DNA of 64,000 nt from Phoenix dactylifera (GCF_009389715.1 NC_052392.1:37939410-38003409); one strand, 5' to 3'. Positions 10,226 to 22,851 are shown, counted from the stretch's first letter. Translations and numbers: made by a program. Notes: a model not told the origin generated them from the sequence alone.

Positions 10226-12789
10226 TTATAAACTAGGTAGAGCTACAGTGGGAGTTGCTCGGACAGGGCTGTCATTTGTCAAATTTGTCTCGCCCCAATG
10301 CCACAGCATGCTTTCCCAAAAGCAGAACTCCTCAAAGCAGATATGTAGTCTTGGATCAGTTATGTTCCGCTTCCAGTGTCCATCAGGAAAGTTTGCCTTC
10401 CTAGCCTGCCTCCGGTCCCATTCCAAGGCAGCTTTCTGCTTTGACTTAAGAAGACAGAAGTGCTGCAGGTTTTCTGGCATTGTGTCGTGCACTTTCCACC
10501 ACCTTGCATGTGCTACATCACTTGCAAACTCCTGAAGTATGCCTTCATTCCAGTTGCAATCATAATCACGGAAGCATAGCCATGGCTTCAGCCCCAAGTA
10601 GTGAAGAACATAGAGAACTGGTGGGTCAGCCGCGAACAACTGCGTCTTTTTAACTTTCATGCTCTCTTCATCACCCTCCCAAAAGTGCTTCAAGAAGTTA
10701 ATGTGCTTCGGAATACGGTGCCACCATGTAAAGATCTCATTCAAGTACCCCTGGTCCCCACCATTGTAAGATTCTATCTCATTAATGTGTTCCATTAACA
10801 ACTGGAATGTGCAGTTTGAAGGCTCAACGACCATCACACCTGAGTTGAATAGGGTTGCATTGTTTCCCGTAGCAGTTATTTCTGGCATCGTGAATAGGAA
10901 ATCAATGTTTCTTAGGATAAGCAGGTCAGCATCAATGAATATGATCTTGTCATAGTCCGTGAGCTGCCAGAGCCGGAACTTGCTGTAGTTCCATTCATTG
11001 TAGGCATCACGCTCAGCCTTTGGGTTGCGGATCCTTTGGATCGTCCTAACCTTCCACCCTGCAGCTTCAAGGCCACTTCGGTGATGTTCACTTATTGTTT
11101 CATCAACTAGTATTACAAGGTCCCTCGTCGATCCTGCCAAACGGATGCTTTGTGCTGCAGTAATTGCACCACAGACATATACATGTGCAGAGTGAAGTAT
11201 TGTAGCATATGCTTCTCGATGTCCAGTCTTTGAGTATGGCCGCACTGTGTGCACAACAAGCAGCTAGTGAATCTTTCTGAAAGATCGGCATAAAACCAAA
11301 ATGCACAAATGTAGAAAGAAAAAAATTACAAGAAACAAGAATGTGCAAGTGAACATTATTAGGCAATTCTTTTCGAGCATTCAGAAAATTTTGAATTTTT
11401 GATCACTGAAATCCATGTCTGATGCAGTATCTAAAAGACATCAGGGAAAAAAAATATTAATGCATATAATTTGCATCCTGGCAAAAAGGAAAGAGAAAGG
11501 TGTATAATGAGCAAGTCCTTATACTTTCTGAAGATCAATGAAATTAGACAATTCACGATAGAAAACCAACAGTACATTTCCATTTTCATACAGAATCTGC
11601 GGAGTAGAAAGGTAAAAGAAGATAATCAAACTAACCTTTTGCTTTGAGCGGGAGAGCAAGTTCACATGATCCAACAGGAAGCCGAAGCTTTTCCTTTAAG
11701 GTTTTTAAGTTAGGCCTGTACAGCCAAAGATTTCCTTCCCGTTTAACAAGGTCCTTGCAAGTGAAGAGATTAGGAATTGGGAAGCAATCAGTTACAAAAA
11801 GAACATGAACCCGAGGCTGGCGTTCGGCAGAAGTGGAAGCAAGTTTTGCTGCAGCAATCTGCAAATGCAACCTTGCAACGTCTCTTGACCATCCTCCTGA
11901 CCTACTACAAGGAAGCTTAACTGCAACAAGGTCAAACTTTGACCCTCTAGGAACTTCCGGTGCAGGAAGAGGAGGACAAACAGGCACATTATATTCTTCT
12001 TCCTCATCAATCCATTCAGGATATAGAACCTCCCAAGTAAGATTGCTGTTGGCATAATCTAGATGTACAACAGAAGTTTTTGCCCATGGTAAAATCTGCT
12101 GCCAGTAGCTGATCTCCGTAGTGTTGAAATTCAGTAAGCCAATTTTGAGATTTCCTTTCATGTGACCCACTTGTTCTATAATTAATGATATTTGCACCCA
12201 ATCAACATCCGAATGTGATATGTATCGGGAATCTGAAATGGTTCTGTCCCATAACCACCCAAGATCTACAAGGCCAGGCCTGCATTCCATCATCATACAT
12301 TAATTCTGAATTAGATGCTTCAACATAAGTTCCACCAGAATATATTATCATACAAAGTTAGCATTTTATAGATTGATTTCAGAACATGAGCATAGGCTTT
12401 TTACCTCCCTTTAATGTGGAATTGTACACTATCAAAGTTAATTCAATTTCATTTACAATGTGTTTTCTCAAAAATTTCGTTACAATGCGAACAATTCTAA
12501 AGGTATTTCCATCTCCTAAACAGCTCTAAACCATGCAGTGTCTGTTCAAACAAAAGAAGACATACCGAGAAACAGACTGCAGGGGATGCTCATTATGGAC
12601 AGCTGGAGAGTACAGAAGTGTTAAAATTGTGCCGCATATAATGATAACCAACACAAGTTTCAAAGAATGAAACTTGCAGCTTGAACTCCTTTCCGAAATA
12701 AGGATGCTGAACTTGTCTACTTCTTTAAAAACTCTGCTTCGTCGTGTTTTTCTTTTGCTTGCATCATCACTGGTCAATAAGGCATCCAT
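10226..12789 (-). CDS. GT8 xylan glucuronosyltransferase, GUX/PGSIP family (3 exons)
   Basis: Predicted exons on the minus strand are 12566-12789, 11636-12279 and 10226-11244, joined in phases 2 and 1, giving 628 aa. Introns use GTATGT...GCAG and GTTAGT...ACAG ends. Residues 1-42 are basic and cytosolic. About 43-60 is one hydrophobic segment (LKLVLVIIICGTILTLLY), making a type II Golgi membrane protein. The GT8 domain starts near 299 and shows the metal-binding DAD at 394-396 (IIFIDADLLI), FNSGVMVVEP (422-431), NGGDQGYLN (450-458) and HYLG (504-507). GUX enzymes add glucuronic acid, from UDP-GlcA, to the xylan backbone; older names call them plant glycogenin-like starch initiation proteins. 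Length and the CELALPLKAK junction fit the family. Which paralogue (GUX1, 2 or 3) is uncertain. Start choice: the first in-frame Met just before the basic tail. Confidence 0.93.
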
Positions 12790-13390
12790 AGATCAATTTA
12801 ATCATTCCAGCAGGCAGAAAAGAAGAATCAACTGTGCTAAAGGGCAGTCAAGGCAGGTGAATACTGAGCAGTCAAAAATGCAGAACATACAAATATAGAA
12901 TTAATAAGGATAGGCTAAAGATTTGAATTGTCTTCCACATAAGGCCAAACGGAATGCTCAGAAACCAAATCTATAATCATGCACTGCTTGGATCTGGAAT
13001 TTTTCGAGAAATGGTCCCATCTTTCAATATCTTGATGGGGTCGCCCAAGCCAGATCATAAGTGAAATATCATGATTGGGTCGACCAGGTAGCAAATGGTA
13101 GATTACTTGATGTCATTAAGTAATATTCAAGAAAATGATTGATTACTACATGCCCTAGAATTTCTTTTTAGGGTATCAGCTTTGTGATGAATTTTTAAAA
13201 ATTGTATTTTGGGACCAAGTCTTGTTGGTAATTAGTTTATTCTCTTTTTTATACAATATAATTGGGCTAATGTTTAGGGTCATTTTTTGTATTATGGAAG
13301 CTTGCACCTGTATGACACACATCTAAATCAGCCCATTAACAAGGTAATGAAGTCCATTAAGTAGGATGAGATGAAGGGACCGATGTCATA
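12790..13390. other. Upstream region of the GUX gene
   Basis: AT-rich sequence lies 5' of the minus-strand GUX start codon. It should contain the promoter and 5' UTR, perhaps with a leader intron. No clear TATA box or core motif could be assigned. Confidence 0.4.
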
Positions 13391-13391
13391 A

Positions 13392-13645
13392 CTTTTACAG
13401 TTTATATTTCCATTTTCAGTTGGAGTTAGTTCATAGGTCCACAAACATGTTTCTGAATATGATCTAACAAATAAACATAGCAGTGTCTCCACCTTTTTTT
13501 CAAAAAAAAAAAATCTGTTTATAGTTATATTTTCATTTTTAGTTGGAGTTAGTTTATAGGTCCACAAACATGTTTCTGAATATGATCTAACAAATAAACA
13601 TAACAGTGTCTCCACCTTTTTTTCAAAAAAAAAAAAAAAAAAATC
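13392..13645. repeat. Tandem duplication, about 125-bp unit with A-tract
   Basis: Two near-identical units share GGTCCACAAACATGTTTCTG and CAGTGTCTCCACC. Each ends in TTTTTTTC followed by a poly-A tract (11-19 A). The copies differ at a few positions, so the duplication is fairly recent. Confidence 0.9.
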
Positions 13646-13664
13646 TGTAGCATCCAGCACAAGA

Positions 13665-13855
13665 TTCACCGTCTCGGTACTGGATCCCGTATCAGTGTCA
13701 CACTAGTACAGTGTCATTACGATATGGTATAGAATTTTTGGCGTACCGAGTATCGGTATACCATCCGTACTGGGGTACCGGTACCAAACCAATACGATAC
13801 GCCCTATACCACCCGATTGGAGCCGATACAGCGTACCTTAATCCAGCTCATGCAT
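13665..13855. repeat. Dispersed ACCGGTACC/CGGTAC-rich repeat, copy 1
   Basis: This segment is unusually rich in GTACCGGTACC, CGATACG and TATCGGTA words compared with its AT-rich surroundings. Related word content occurs at 32056-32135 and at 41080-41145/41640-41780, so it is probably one dispersed repeat family. No ends or coding capacity were found. Confidence 0.55.
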
Positions 13856-14244
13856 AGAAACCCAGCATAGTCCAACCTATAATTTGGTTCAACGTAATTT
13901 TCTTGTTTTAGTATGTTCAAAAGCAACCAATAGTCAATGACTAATACCTCACAAATTGTAGATGATTGCAGTTCAAGCTTACATATCAGTAATTAACTAA
14001 AAATTTATTATTGATATTTTATAAGATTGCAGTTCCCCTTTTCATCTTTTTAGCTTTTTTGATTTCATTTCCTTATTTTGTTACTAATTTTGCTTCTGCT
14101 TGCTTTGTTACACTTAAGTAATAGTCAACATATTTAGTGAGAAAGTGAAAACACCACATTAACAGCTTTAGTACAGGACTACGCCAAGCATGCAACACAG
14201 TTAGCATTCTCGACTCCCTCAATAAAAACAAATATAACTTCTTC

Positions 14245-14273
14245 TTTTTTTTTTGGGGGGGGGGGGGGGGGGG
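14245..14273. repeat. T10-G19 homopolymer junction
   Basis: A run of T is followed directly by 19 G. Such G-runs are rare in plant DNA and prone to sequencing and assembly length error. Confidence 0.9.
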
Positions 14274-14429
14274 TGTAAAATGTAACTTAACACACATTTC
14301 GATATTGGATTAAATTTAAAAAAAGAAATACTCTTAATGGTTATGGCAAGAAATCTTTTAGCAGTCACATATCTTAAAATATCAAGTAAATTACTTCCAA
14401 AAGTAGTCAAAACATGCAATATATATTGA

Positions 14430-15049
14430 ATCTAGAAATGGGTTCAACTCGGCCCAATGCCCACCTGTACAGAATGTTTTCAAGCCAGGCTTTGTAGGCC
14501 TAAACATTAGAGAATCAATAAATTTTGGACAGGGTTCGGAAACCTCCAGCCCACCCCAAGCTCATCACCATAGCCCAAATCATATTAATACCTACAGGTC
14601 TAAAGATTAACTGATGTATTGTGTACATCACATATTCTAAATAATATTCTTAGCCATCTATATGGTTTTGAATGGATGCCAAGATCAATTAGGCCCTTTG
14701 CTCTCCAAAACCCAAACTATATGAGAAAAGGAGGGGGAGAGGTATGGAGATGATGGCTAGTACAAGAACAAAAAGAAAAGAGCTTGGGCATGCACGCATT
14801 GACAAGCACCAAAATCACTTTGCAATTGTGGGAATGTTAGAGAATGCACCACCACCAGAATCTCTCTGACATGTACCAATGGGGATACATATACAAGGTC
14901 ATGATGCAGAATTTCCACCACTTCTATAATAAGAACCTTGAAGTTTTTTTGGGCTTAGACCTTGCCTAAAGCCCAAAAATTTCAGGCTAGGCATGGGCAA
15001 GGAAGCCCAGCCAATTTCCAACTCCGGGTAGCAGTTTGCAGTTTTACCA
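14430..15049. repeat. Probable non-autonomous repeat with GGCCCA-rich ends
   Basis: The left end (CTCGGCCCAATGCCCAC, about 14448) and the complement of the right end (near 14985-15025, with GGGCAAGGAAGCCCAGCC) share GGCC/GCCCA-rich words in roughly inverted order. Similar words occur in the PME intron. No clean terminal repeat or target duplication could be fixed. Confidence 0.3.
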
Positions 15050-15058
15050 AATACTATT

Positions 15059-15185
15059 AGGAAAATTACAGTTTGAGCACCTCAACTTTGCCCATGTTGC
15101 ACGTACTCCCCATCGACTTTAAAAATTTTCAATTAGATTTATCAACTTAATTTTTGTTGCAATCTGAGCCCTCCATCCATCTCCA
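15059..15185 (+). repeat. Left terminal inverted repeat of the MULE
   Basis: Matches the reverse complement of 17095-17237 over roughly 125-140 bp, with scattered differences and small indels. Confidence 0.8.
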
Positions 15186-17094
15186 TTAATGGGGCTTTAG
15201 TAAAAGACTCATGTGAATATCATGTGAGTGTTAAAATTTGCAAAAAAAATCCAAAATACACTTGGCACAAAAGTGAATAGGGAAAATGAAAAGCAAGAAA
15301 CTTTTATCTCACCAACCATCACTGGCCTTCTCCCACCCCTCCCTATCTCCCTGATGTTGCCTGTCCCTCCCCATCTCCCACCATCGCGCTCCTCCACCTC
15401 CTTTACCCACCACCCCCGCCTCACCCCACCTCACCTAAAGGTGATGTCTTGGGATTGACTCTGACATCAATATCATTTCTTTTTGTGTCTCCTCATTCTC
15501 TATGCCTCAACTATTCATTAGAGTTTAAAGACCCTCCCCTTGTTAGATTGGCTGAGGGATCTCCTACTCTTTTTAAGATTTTCTCCTCATTTTTCCCTGT
15601 TCCTTTTTTCTCTGGCCTATAACTCTTTTTTTGATATTTTTCTTTTTCATCTTAAATTCTTCATGCCACAAAGGACGAAGAAAAAAGAAGACAAAATTGC
15701 TTCCTTTTCATGTCTTCTCAATACTATTGTTTGGTTCCTACCTTTTTTGACGTTATTCTCTTTGTTCTCTCTCAAAGTTCAATATAAAGAAGCTCCTACC
15801 AAAAATCTTGATACAAAGAAAAAGGAAGAAAAAATAGAAAGATGAAACAGGGGGAAGCAAAGATCTTCTAATATCTTTTTTTCCCTCAATGTTGTCCAAT
15901 TGTTTGCTTCTTTCTTGAGTTCTGGCCTCCATTATCACATGGGTTTCATTTTAATGCAGGGTTTCATTTGTTTCTTGTAGGCTGCAACGCCTACTTCATG
16001 TACTTCATGGGCCCCAAGCATATCGAGGACTCCCCCAAGTGCTGATACCTCCTCCTCCACCTCAACTACAACGATTGCATCTAAGAAATGTTCGACTTTG
16101 CCTCAAATTTGTCAAAACAAATCATTTTTAAGCCAATTTTCAATTTTCACCCTCTTCTTCCCCTGTTTCCATCTTCTTCTCTTTTTGTTCTCTCCCTATC
16201 TATACCCCGCTATGTATCATAGAGAAAATTTTATAAATAATGATATATAGCCTCTTTTTCATCACATTTATTCTCTCCAATGCCCTGGTTTATAAATTTT
16301 TCATAATTTATAGTAGAGTTTTTAATGGTATTAGAACACATTCTCACAATTTTTGTTTTCGTCTTGGTCTGAGAAGAAAGCATGTAATCTCTATCGATGG
16401 ATTCTAACTTGATTTCTTTTTATTTTCTTCCCTCTACATCATGCCATTGCCTTGCCAATCTGGCTGGACAAAAAGTTCTTGAAACTTTCGAGTTTTGTTC
16501 TAATTCTAATGTTTTTTCCTTGCTTCCATGCTCCCTTCTCCCATTTTCTCCCTCTCTGTATCATTCTTCTTGTTTTGTCTTTGGTGGAGTTTTTATTAGA
16601 CTCCCTTATAGAGGGCGAGACATGACGGAAGTCTAAAGCCGTAGCTAAACAATGGGCACCACTTCAGCTTCGTCAGCATAGATACCAGTACCGAGCATGA
16701 CCCTGCAATGCTCAACACCATCAACCTCGGAGCCCTCGTTACTAGGAGCATGGGTCAACCAAAGATGGCATCAATGGGGCTCGTTGGGCTTGCCATGGAG
16801 GTGCTGAGGTGGAAGTGAGGAAGCCCAAATGAGTGAAGATGAGCAGGTGGGATCAAGCATTCCTCACCTACGAGTAGATGACACACACCGCCATGGATGC
16901 CTTCCCTCTCCTCTGAGATTGGTAGGCATCTCTTCATTGGGGATCAAGTTTTGAGATCATGAAGGAAGGAGATCGGTGATCTGAGAGGAGCCAACAATCT
17001 TCTCTCTCCAACAAAAATAATAGAAAAAGAAAGAGAGGCGAGTCAAGAAGAAGATGAATGTGTTGGGGGCATTTTACACAGTTATAGATGGCTA

Positions 17095-17237
17095 TTAACA
17101 GTGTCGCTGGAGAGATGGATGGAAGGGTTAGATTGTAACAAAAATTATGTTAAATGGGCCTAATTAAAAAATTTTAAAGTGCATAGGGTGCATGTGCAAC
17201 AAGAACCAAGTTGAGAAAATCAACTGATAATTTTCCC
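17095..17237 (-). repeat. Right terminal inverted repeat of the MULE
   Basis: Inverted partner of 15059-15185. It is followed by the 9-bp target-site duplication at 17238-17246. Confidence 0.8.
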
Positions 17238-17261
17238 AACACTATTTGGGTTTGGGCATTT

Positions 17262-17430
17262 TCAAAAATTTTCTTTTTCTTTAAACTAGTTTTGCTTTAG
17301 GTATTCCTAGAACTACTTCAATTGTGCAAAACACTATATATTTTTTTTCAAAAATTTTACTTTCCCTTTAAACTAATTTTGCTTTAAGTATTCTTGGCAC
17401 TGCTTCAATTGTGTAAAAGACTACTTATTT
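17262..17430. repeat. Tandem duplication, about 84-bp unit
   Basis: Two diverged copies share TTTCAAAAATTTT, CTTTAAACTA, TTTTGCTTTA and CTTCAATTGTG. They lie directly beside the MULE right boundary. Confidence 0.75.
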
Positions 17431-17433
17431 TTC

Positions 17434-17540
17434 TTAATTTTGGTTTCAGCGATAACAGGTTTTGATAAAGCTTCAGTTTCAGCTAAAGCTTTGATTCAGC
17501 TCAAGGCTGCCAAAGACATAGGCTAAAACCAAAATTTTTA
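17434..17540. repeat. Short inverted-repeat (MITE-like) segment
   Basis: The ends AATTTTGGTTTCAGC and GGCTAAAACCAAAATT are inverted copies about 105 bp apart. This could be a tiny MITE or a chance palindrome; no target duplication was fixed. Confidence 0.35.
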
Positions 17541-17559
17541 GAACTTCGAAAGTAGGCCA

Positions 17560-20090
17560 TGTTATGCGATTTAAATTCTAACTAAGTTGGTTGAATTATC
17601 TTTCCAGGGGATTCGAAAGCTTTGAGTCTCCCTCATCTATTAGTTGGATAATCCATTTTTCAGATTTTTGGAAGTGTCATCACCTGTGGATAGTCAAGCA
17701 GAATATAATATGGCCAGGTTACATCAGCAAAATGGTGCTGACACATGGCCTTTGTTGTTCCCCCGTCGAGTGTAACAAAGGGTACTCTTTATTTCAAGTT
17801 CTGGACAATTGAAATGAAGTATCATTCCATTTTTCAATGTGAAGTTATTACAGCCGTTTATTAATTCTCACCTCTAGTAGAACTTTAACATAAATATATT
17901 TAAGTGGTAACTTAAATCAACTCAAGCAACAACTAGCATACACCCAGGGAATGACTTGTACAAATGATGTACTATATATGTGAAGTTTACAGCTTGTCTG
18001 ATATATAGGTGAGGAGTAAATTAAAACAATTGAAGTAATAACCTAGCACAAGTTAACTAATATATAATATAAACAAAATGTTTTTGACATATCAAGGGTC
18101 TTTTCTATCTTATTTTTGATATTCTGAATTTGCAGCTCCACAAACAATTGATAATTTTTATAAAAATTATATGATCACATAAAAATTTAGTTTCTGTATC
18201 TATCACTATAGAGACTACAATACTAGCTGAAACAATTGTTTTGGACTTGTCTATGCTCTTTGTCTCTCTCTTTCACTCTTTATTACATACATACACATGC
18301 ATGCAAACATGCATAGATGCGTCCCCACCTTACAACCTTCGGCTTCACAATATCGCCTTACATTTAACCTTAATTCTATTTGGTTCGATCAAATTTACAA
18401 AGAATCCAGTCAAACAGCTGAGGGGAATTCCTGTAAAAACAGCATAGAAAAAGACCTAGTTGTGAACTTATTTGATTGCTAGAGGGTTGAAGGCTAATTT
18501 GTTTACGTGGGGGCTTCTACCACCTTTATGTGGTTAACTAGGCCTTTTCTTTCAAAAAAGTAAAAGAAGAGAAAAAATAGAGAGAGAAAGAAAAACATTA
18601 CCACTTCTCATAAGAAACTTCACAACTTATTTAGCACTTAACAAAACACGGTAGGAATCACAGCACCCTCCTATGTTGGTTTTTTTCCATTCAATGAAAC
18701 ATATGAATCTAACAGAAAAGCGCTATTGGTCATATTTTAGAGCACTTGGAGTAATTACAGTAGGTTGAAGATGGCTTCCAGAAAGAGTTAATCCACCACT
18801 TGAGACTAACAAGGTAGATCACTAAAATAAATAAATAAATCTCTGCTTCAATCAAAATAAGGAAAAAAAAAACTATCAAAGGCTTTGAAGCTATCAAGAT
18901 AGATCATTAAATTGCAACTTTGCCTCGAGCCCAATTAGCTCTAGACTAAACCGATGGGTAGAAATATTCATTTTCTTACTGTTTATTGATCATGAAACAC
19001 CATAAGGAATTATTGTCAATATAAGTCTATTCAAGGTTTTTCCTTAAAGAAAAATATAAAACGATCTTGCTGTAATGATCATAGAGGCAGAAAAAGGAGG
19101 AAAAATATCTGGTTCTTTGCCCTATGAATGAAGCCTTAAGCTGATAAATTGAGAAGAATGATGAGATTACAAATTTAATCTGGGTGTCATTTTTTCTGTT
19201 GGTAAGAAACTTACGAGCTTCTTTCCAGTTATCTTTAGGTTTAGGTCCAAAACTTGAGCTCGTAACAATTACAATTATTATGCAAGTGGCTAGTACCATT
19301 TATAATTGCACCTTATAAATGGGAGATTCCAAGAAGTGAAATCCCCTAGATGGGCGCATAGTCTCATAGACAATCATGTGCAGCAACCTTCTCATCTGTC
19401 TTGTTCCCATCTCTATAGGCAATTACTTTTACACATTCTCCTAAACATCCTTCCATCCTATTACTCTTTAATTTGCTTCTATTCCTCAATCCTTGGAAAG
19501 ATCTTTTGATGAACTGATATCTTCAGGCAGCAAGGCTTCAGTTATATTGTTTTCTGATTTAGAGGGATCTGGTAACATTGGATAGACCTCAAATCACCAA
19601 ACTCGAGGTGCCTTTCACAAGAACAACAAGTGGGTCTGCTTGAACAACAAGAACACCAAATTCTATTGTCTGAACTGATAAAGCATCCAAATCAACATAA
19701 CCACAAAACAAGCAGCAAGGTGTACTTGAGCTCAACATATAAATTAAAAAAAAAAACTATTAGGCTCTATTTGAACACTTTAAATTTCAAAATCACGATC
19801 TTATCAATTTTCTTGTTTCAAAAGTTAAAGAAGTTGAGAAATTTCTGGCGGGCCTTTGGTTGTTTAAAAGAGGAACTTCAAAGTTATAAAATGATAGAGA
19901 GTGCAAAATCAAGAACTTGGAAAATCATACTCAAAGTAGAAATTTGCAAAATTGTGCTACGAAATACCAAGTTACCTAAAATCATAACTTTTAATTAAAA
20001 AAAAAGATATCACAGACTATCATAAATTTTCTGGATTCCATTATTACATGACTTTAAAAGGAGGAAGCCACACATAGAACATAATATGCT
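17560..20090. other. Gene-free AT-rich region
   Basis: Short reading frames only, none with recognisable domains. No RNA gene or element end was identified. Confidence 0.5.
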
Positions 20091-20615
20091 CAACTGATCA
20101 AGCATACAGAAAGATGATGGAAGTAAACCAAGACTAATGCCACATGTCGAAGAAAATCTTTAAAATGGCCTTCACATAAATCCATAAATAGCTTCTTCTT
20201 TTCTTGAGATTCACATGGCTTATGCTGATCAATCCCCGAAACATTTATTAAAATTTTAAAAATAAAAAGAAAGAAAATAGAAACCCTGTAGAGAGTAGAG
20301 GAAGAAAAATACGATCGAACTAAATATGAAACCAAAAATATTAACATGAAACAAAAAAATAATGCGAAACAAAGAATTAAATAACCCGATAAAGAGTAAA
20401 GCAAGAACAATTAATATAGCCAAAAAATTAATATGAAAAAAATAAAAAAAATATCTGAAAAAATTGAGCTGGAAAAAGAAAAAGGATGGAACAAAATATG
20501 AGTGCAGACCAGTCAGAAACCCATAACTAAAAGGTAATGGGTTCAACACCAAAACAACGACAGGGCAACCACAAACAGAAAAGAGGAAGCAAAAGTAAGA
20601 AAAGAACCAAGAAAC

Positions 20616-20750
20616 TCACTTGGTTCCAGCCGACCGGTGCCGGGCTTCCACGTTACCAGGAGATGCGCCCATGAACCTTCTTTCACTGATCAGGCCGCAG
20701 CAGGAGAATTCCTCATCTGATCTCCAATCCGCACAAGAATTCATTCTCAT
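20616..20750 (-). CDS. Possible small reading frame/first coding exon of an unrecognised gene
   Basis: I do not recognise this gene. On the minus strand a 44-codon frame begins with ATG at 20750 (second in-frame ATG at 20744). It has balanced composition (Cys, Trp, charged residues), unlike the surrounding noise. It sits just after a possible 3' splice site (AG at 20746-20747) and runs into a GTGAGT donor-like site at 20619, so it could continue into another exon. About 550 bp upstream are a good TATA box (21355-21363) and a short leader ending in a TAG/GTAAAA donor-like site (21306/21305). The T-rich sequence between them resembles plant 5'-UTR introns. A possible next exon lies near 20100-20240 but could not be joined with confidence. 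Alternatively this is a non-coding RNA with a chance small frame. Confidence 0.3.
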   Translation of the reverse strand: MRMNSCADWRSDEEFSCCGLISERRFMGASPGNVEARHRSAGTK

Positions 20751-21354
20751 GTGAGAATATACACAACCATAGACAACTGATTCACAGATCAAATAAAGAT
20801 ATTTCCAGACCGATGGCTACGACAATCACAAAAGCTATAAATCACTCCAAGCTCAACCAACACGACGGCTAATTAAAGAAGGGAACTGCTCGGTTGAAAC
20901 AAGAATCCATTATAAATAATAAAAATCAAGCACATAGAGATGAGACGAGAAAACCAAATCAAAGACCATGACAGAGACAGGGGCATAGCTCAAGGGAGAA
21001 ATGGTCAACAAAAAATCCCAAACAAGAGACGGCCTAAGAAACCACATTTAAAAACAAATGGCAGACCCAGAACAGTTAATGCTGATGCCATGAAAAATTT
21101 ACCGACCAGAAGGAATCCAACAGCCCGACAATCCACGGAAATCAAAGAAAAAACCAGTTTTGATAAGAAAATCAAAGAAATGAGTTCTTGAAACCCGAAA
21201 CCCCAGAAGAGACGAAACAGAAAAACATCAAGAAGAGTAAAAAAAAAAATCGACACCAAGAGAGAAGAATACCCGAAGAGACCAAGAAAGAGAGAGAATT
21301 TTTACCTACGTGGTGAGCTTGATCCTTTAGATTGTAGTGGGATTGTGTCCCCTT

Positions 21355-21363
21355 CTATTTATA
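21355..21363 (-). promoter_or_regulatory. TATA box of putative minus-strand transcription unit
   Basis: TATAAATAG reads on the minus strand within TCCGAAAATATAAATAGAAG, a textbook plant TATA context. Transcription would start near 21325-21333, leaving a leader of about 20-30 nt before a GTAAAA donor-like site at 21305. Confidence 0.5.
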
Positions 21364-21539
21364 TTTTCGGATCTCCCCTCCGGCTCCGAGAAAATTTTCT
21401 TTTTTTTCCCCCTTAGAAATGTCGGGGGGAGTCGGTGGAGTGTTGAAAGAGTACATAAGTAGAAGAATTGGCGCTGGGCGCCAGGTGCAGTGAAACATAG
21501 GAGGGGAAATATAGGAAAGTAATTAACCATTTTAACCAT

Positions 21540-22850
21540 AAATTATCATGTGATTAAGGAGAAACCGTTCTCATGGGGAAAAGTAAAAAATATGGGATTT
21601 AACAAATAGTGGGGCCAAATTTGAGTTAATGTGCACCGAATCATGGGCGGCTGGTTGTTGCCTTTAAATTAGTGGGGAAGGGGGGGAATAATAGTCCTTC
21701 TCAGAAATGATAAGAGGCTTTGAGGTCTTATATGAGATTCTTTTTCTTTTTTTTTTCTTCACAGTTGGCATGCCATGTGTAGCCTGGTGCTTTATGTGAT
21801 GGAGTTTGTGGATTACATCAATCTTTTTATGCTACATGGCGTGACAGCTGCAAAAGAAAAGAAGAAAAAAATTTGACACCAAGGTTGCCCATGACATTAC
21901 TCATGTGTCTAGAGTTTTGTTATGGTTGTTAGAACATGATGCATTCTATGCAGCATCTGATAGATATTAAATGTTGGAAAGCTCCATTTGCTTGGGACAA
22001 GGTATTTCATTATAAAAAGAATGCAATGTCATGTGAGATTGTATTATAAATACAAAGTTGTGGACCTCAAAGGACCCTTTCAATGTTGTTGGAAGATTCT
22101 TGAAACAAGATTGTAATAGACTATGATTTAGCTAATATGTTATGTTGAAAACATTTTTTTATCATTTTCGTATTGTTTTACAGTGACGTATAATAAAAAA
22201 AGAATAGCAAATAAATGCATAGTTGTTGATGAATATGACTAGGTCTTGGCACATACAATCCATGTAACGAATTTTATGGATGGCTAATTTTTTTAACATA
22301 TTCGGGATAAGGTTTTGATCGATGATTTTGATCGCATGTTTTATTTATACAAGATTTTATGGATGGCATTTCTCAATCACAAATATTATACTTTAGAGAG
22401 AATGATCAAGATTTAATAAGTAGTGGATCAGCGTTATAAATTTACAGGATGCATATTTAATTAATTATCTTTTAAAAGAGGCGAACTATGGCATGCTCTA
22501 GTTGCCATAACTTTATACTTAGCAATCAAAGGTTGTGGGTTTGATCTCTGAATGGTACATTATCAAAAATGTAGACTTAGAGTGATTATCATTTAGATAA
22601 GTAGTGCATATTTATTATTCTTTGTCATTAAAAAAGATAAATCAAAAAAAAAGATCAATAAAAAAAATGAGATAAAATACAGCTGGATTAGGGAAGCACA
22701 TTCCGCAAATAAGTCGCTATGCTACTCTTTTAAAAATATGACCATAACACCTTATTTATATATCTTATTGTATAAATAGTAAAATCATCCAATAATAGTC
22801 AATATTATACAAAAAAAAGACCGTAACATAAATGTTCGGCCATTTGGATG
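21540..22850. other. Gene-free region upstream of the putative 21.3-kb promoter
   Basis: AT-rich DNA without recognisable genes. A GTGGGTTTGATCTC word near 22537 resembles a Pol III B box (possible degraded SINE or tRNA-derived sequence), but nothing else supports it. Confidence 0.4.
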
Positions 22851-22851
22851 C

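Larger units (their letters stand above)
15059..17237. mobile_element. Mutator-like (MULE) non-autonomous element with long TIRs
   Basis: The ends are long inverted repeats (about 15059-15185 and 17095-17237). They share GGAAAATTA at the tip, CTCAACTT, TTGTTGCA(C) and CCATCCATCTC in inverted order. The flanks carry a 9-bp near-match: AATACTATT (15050-15058) and AACACTATT (17238-17246). Long TIRs plus a 9-bp target duplication are diagnostic of Mutator-type elements. No transposase frame was seen. The interior has more GC-rich segments (about 15980-16090 and 16640-16960) that may be captured host fragments, as in Pack-MULEs. Confidence 0.8.
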
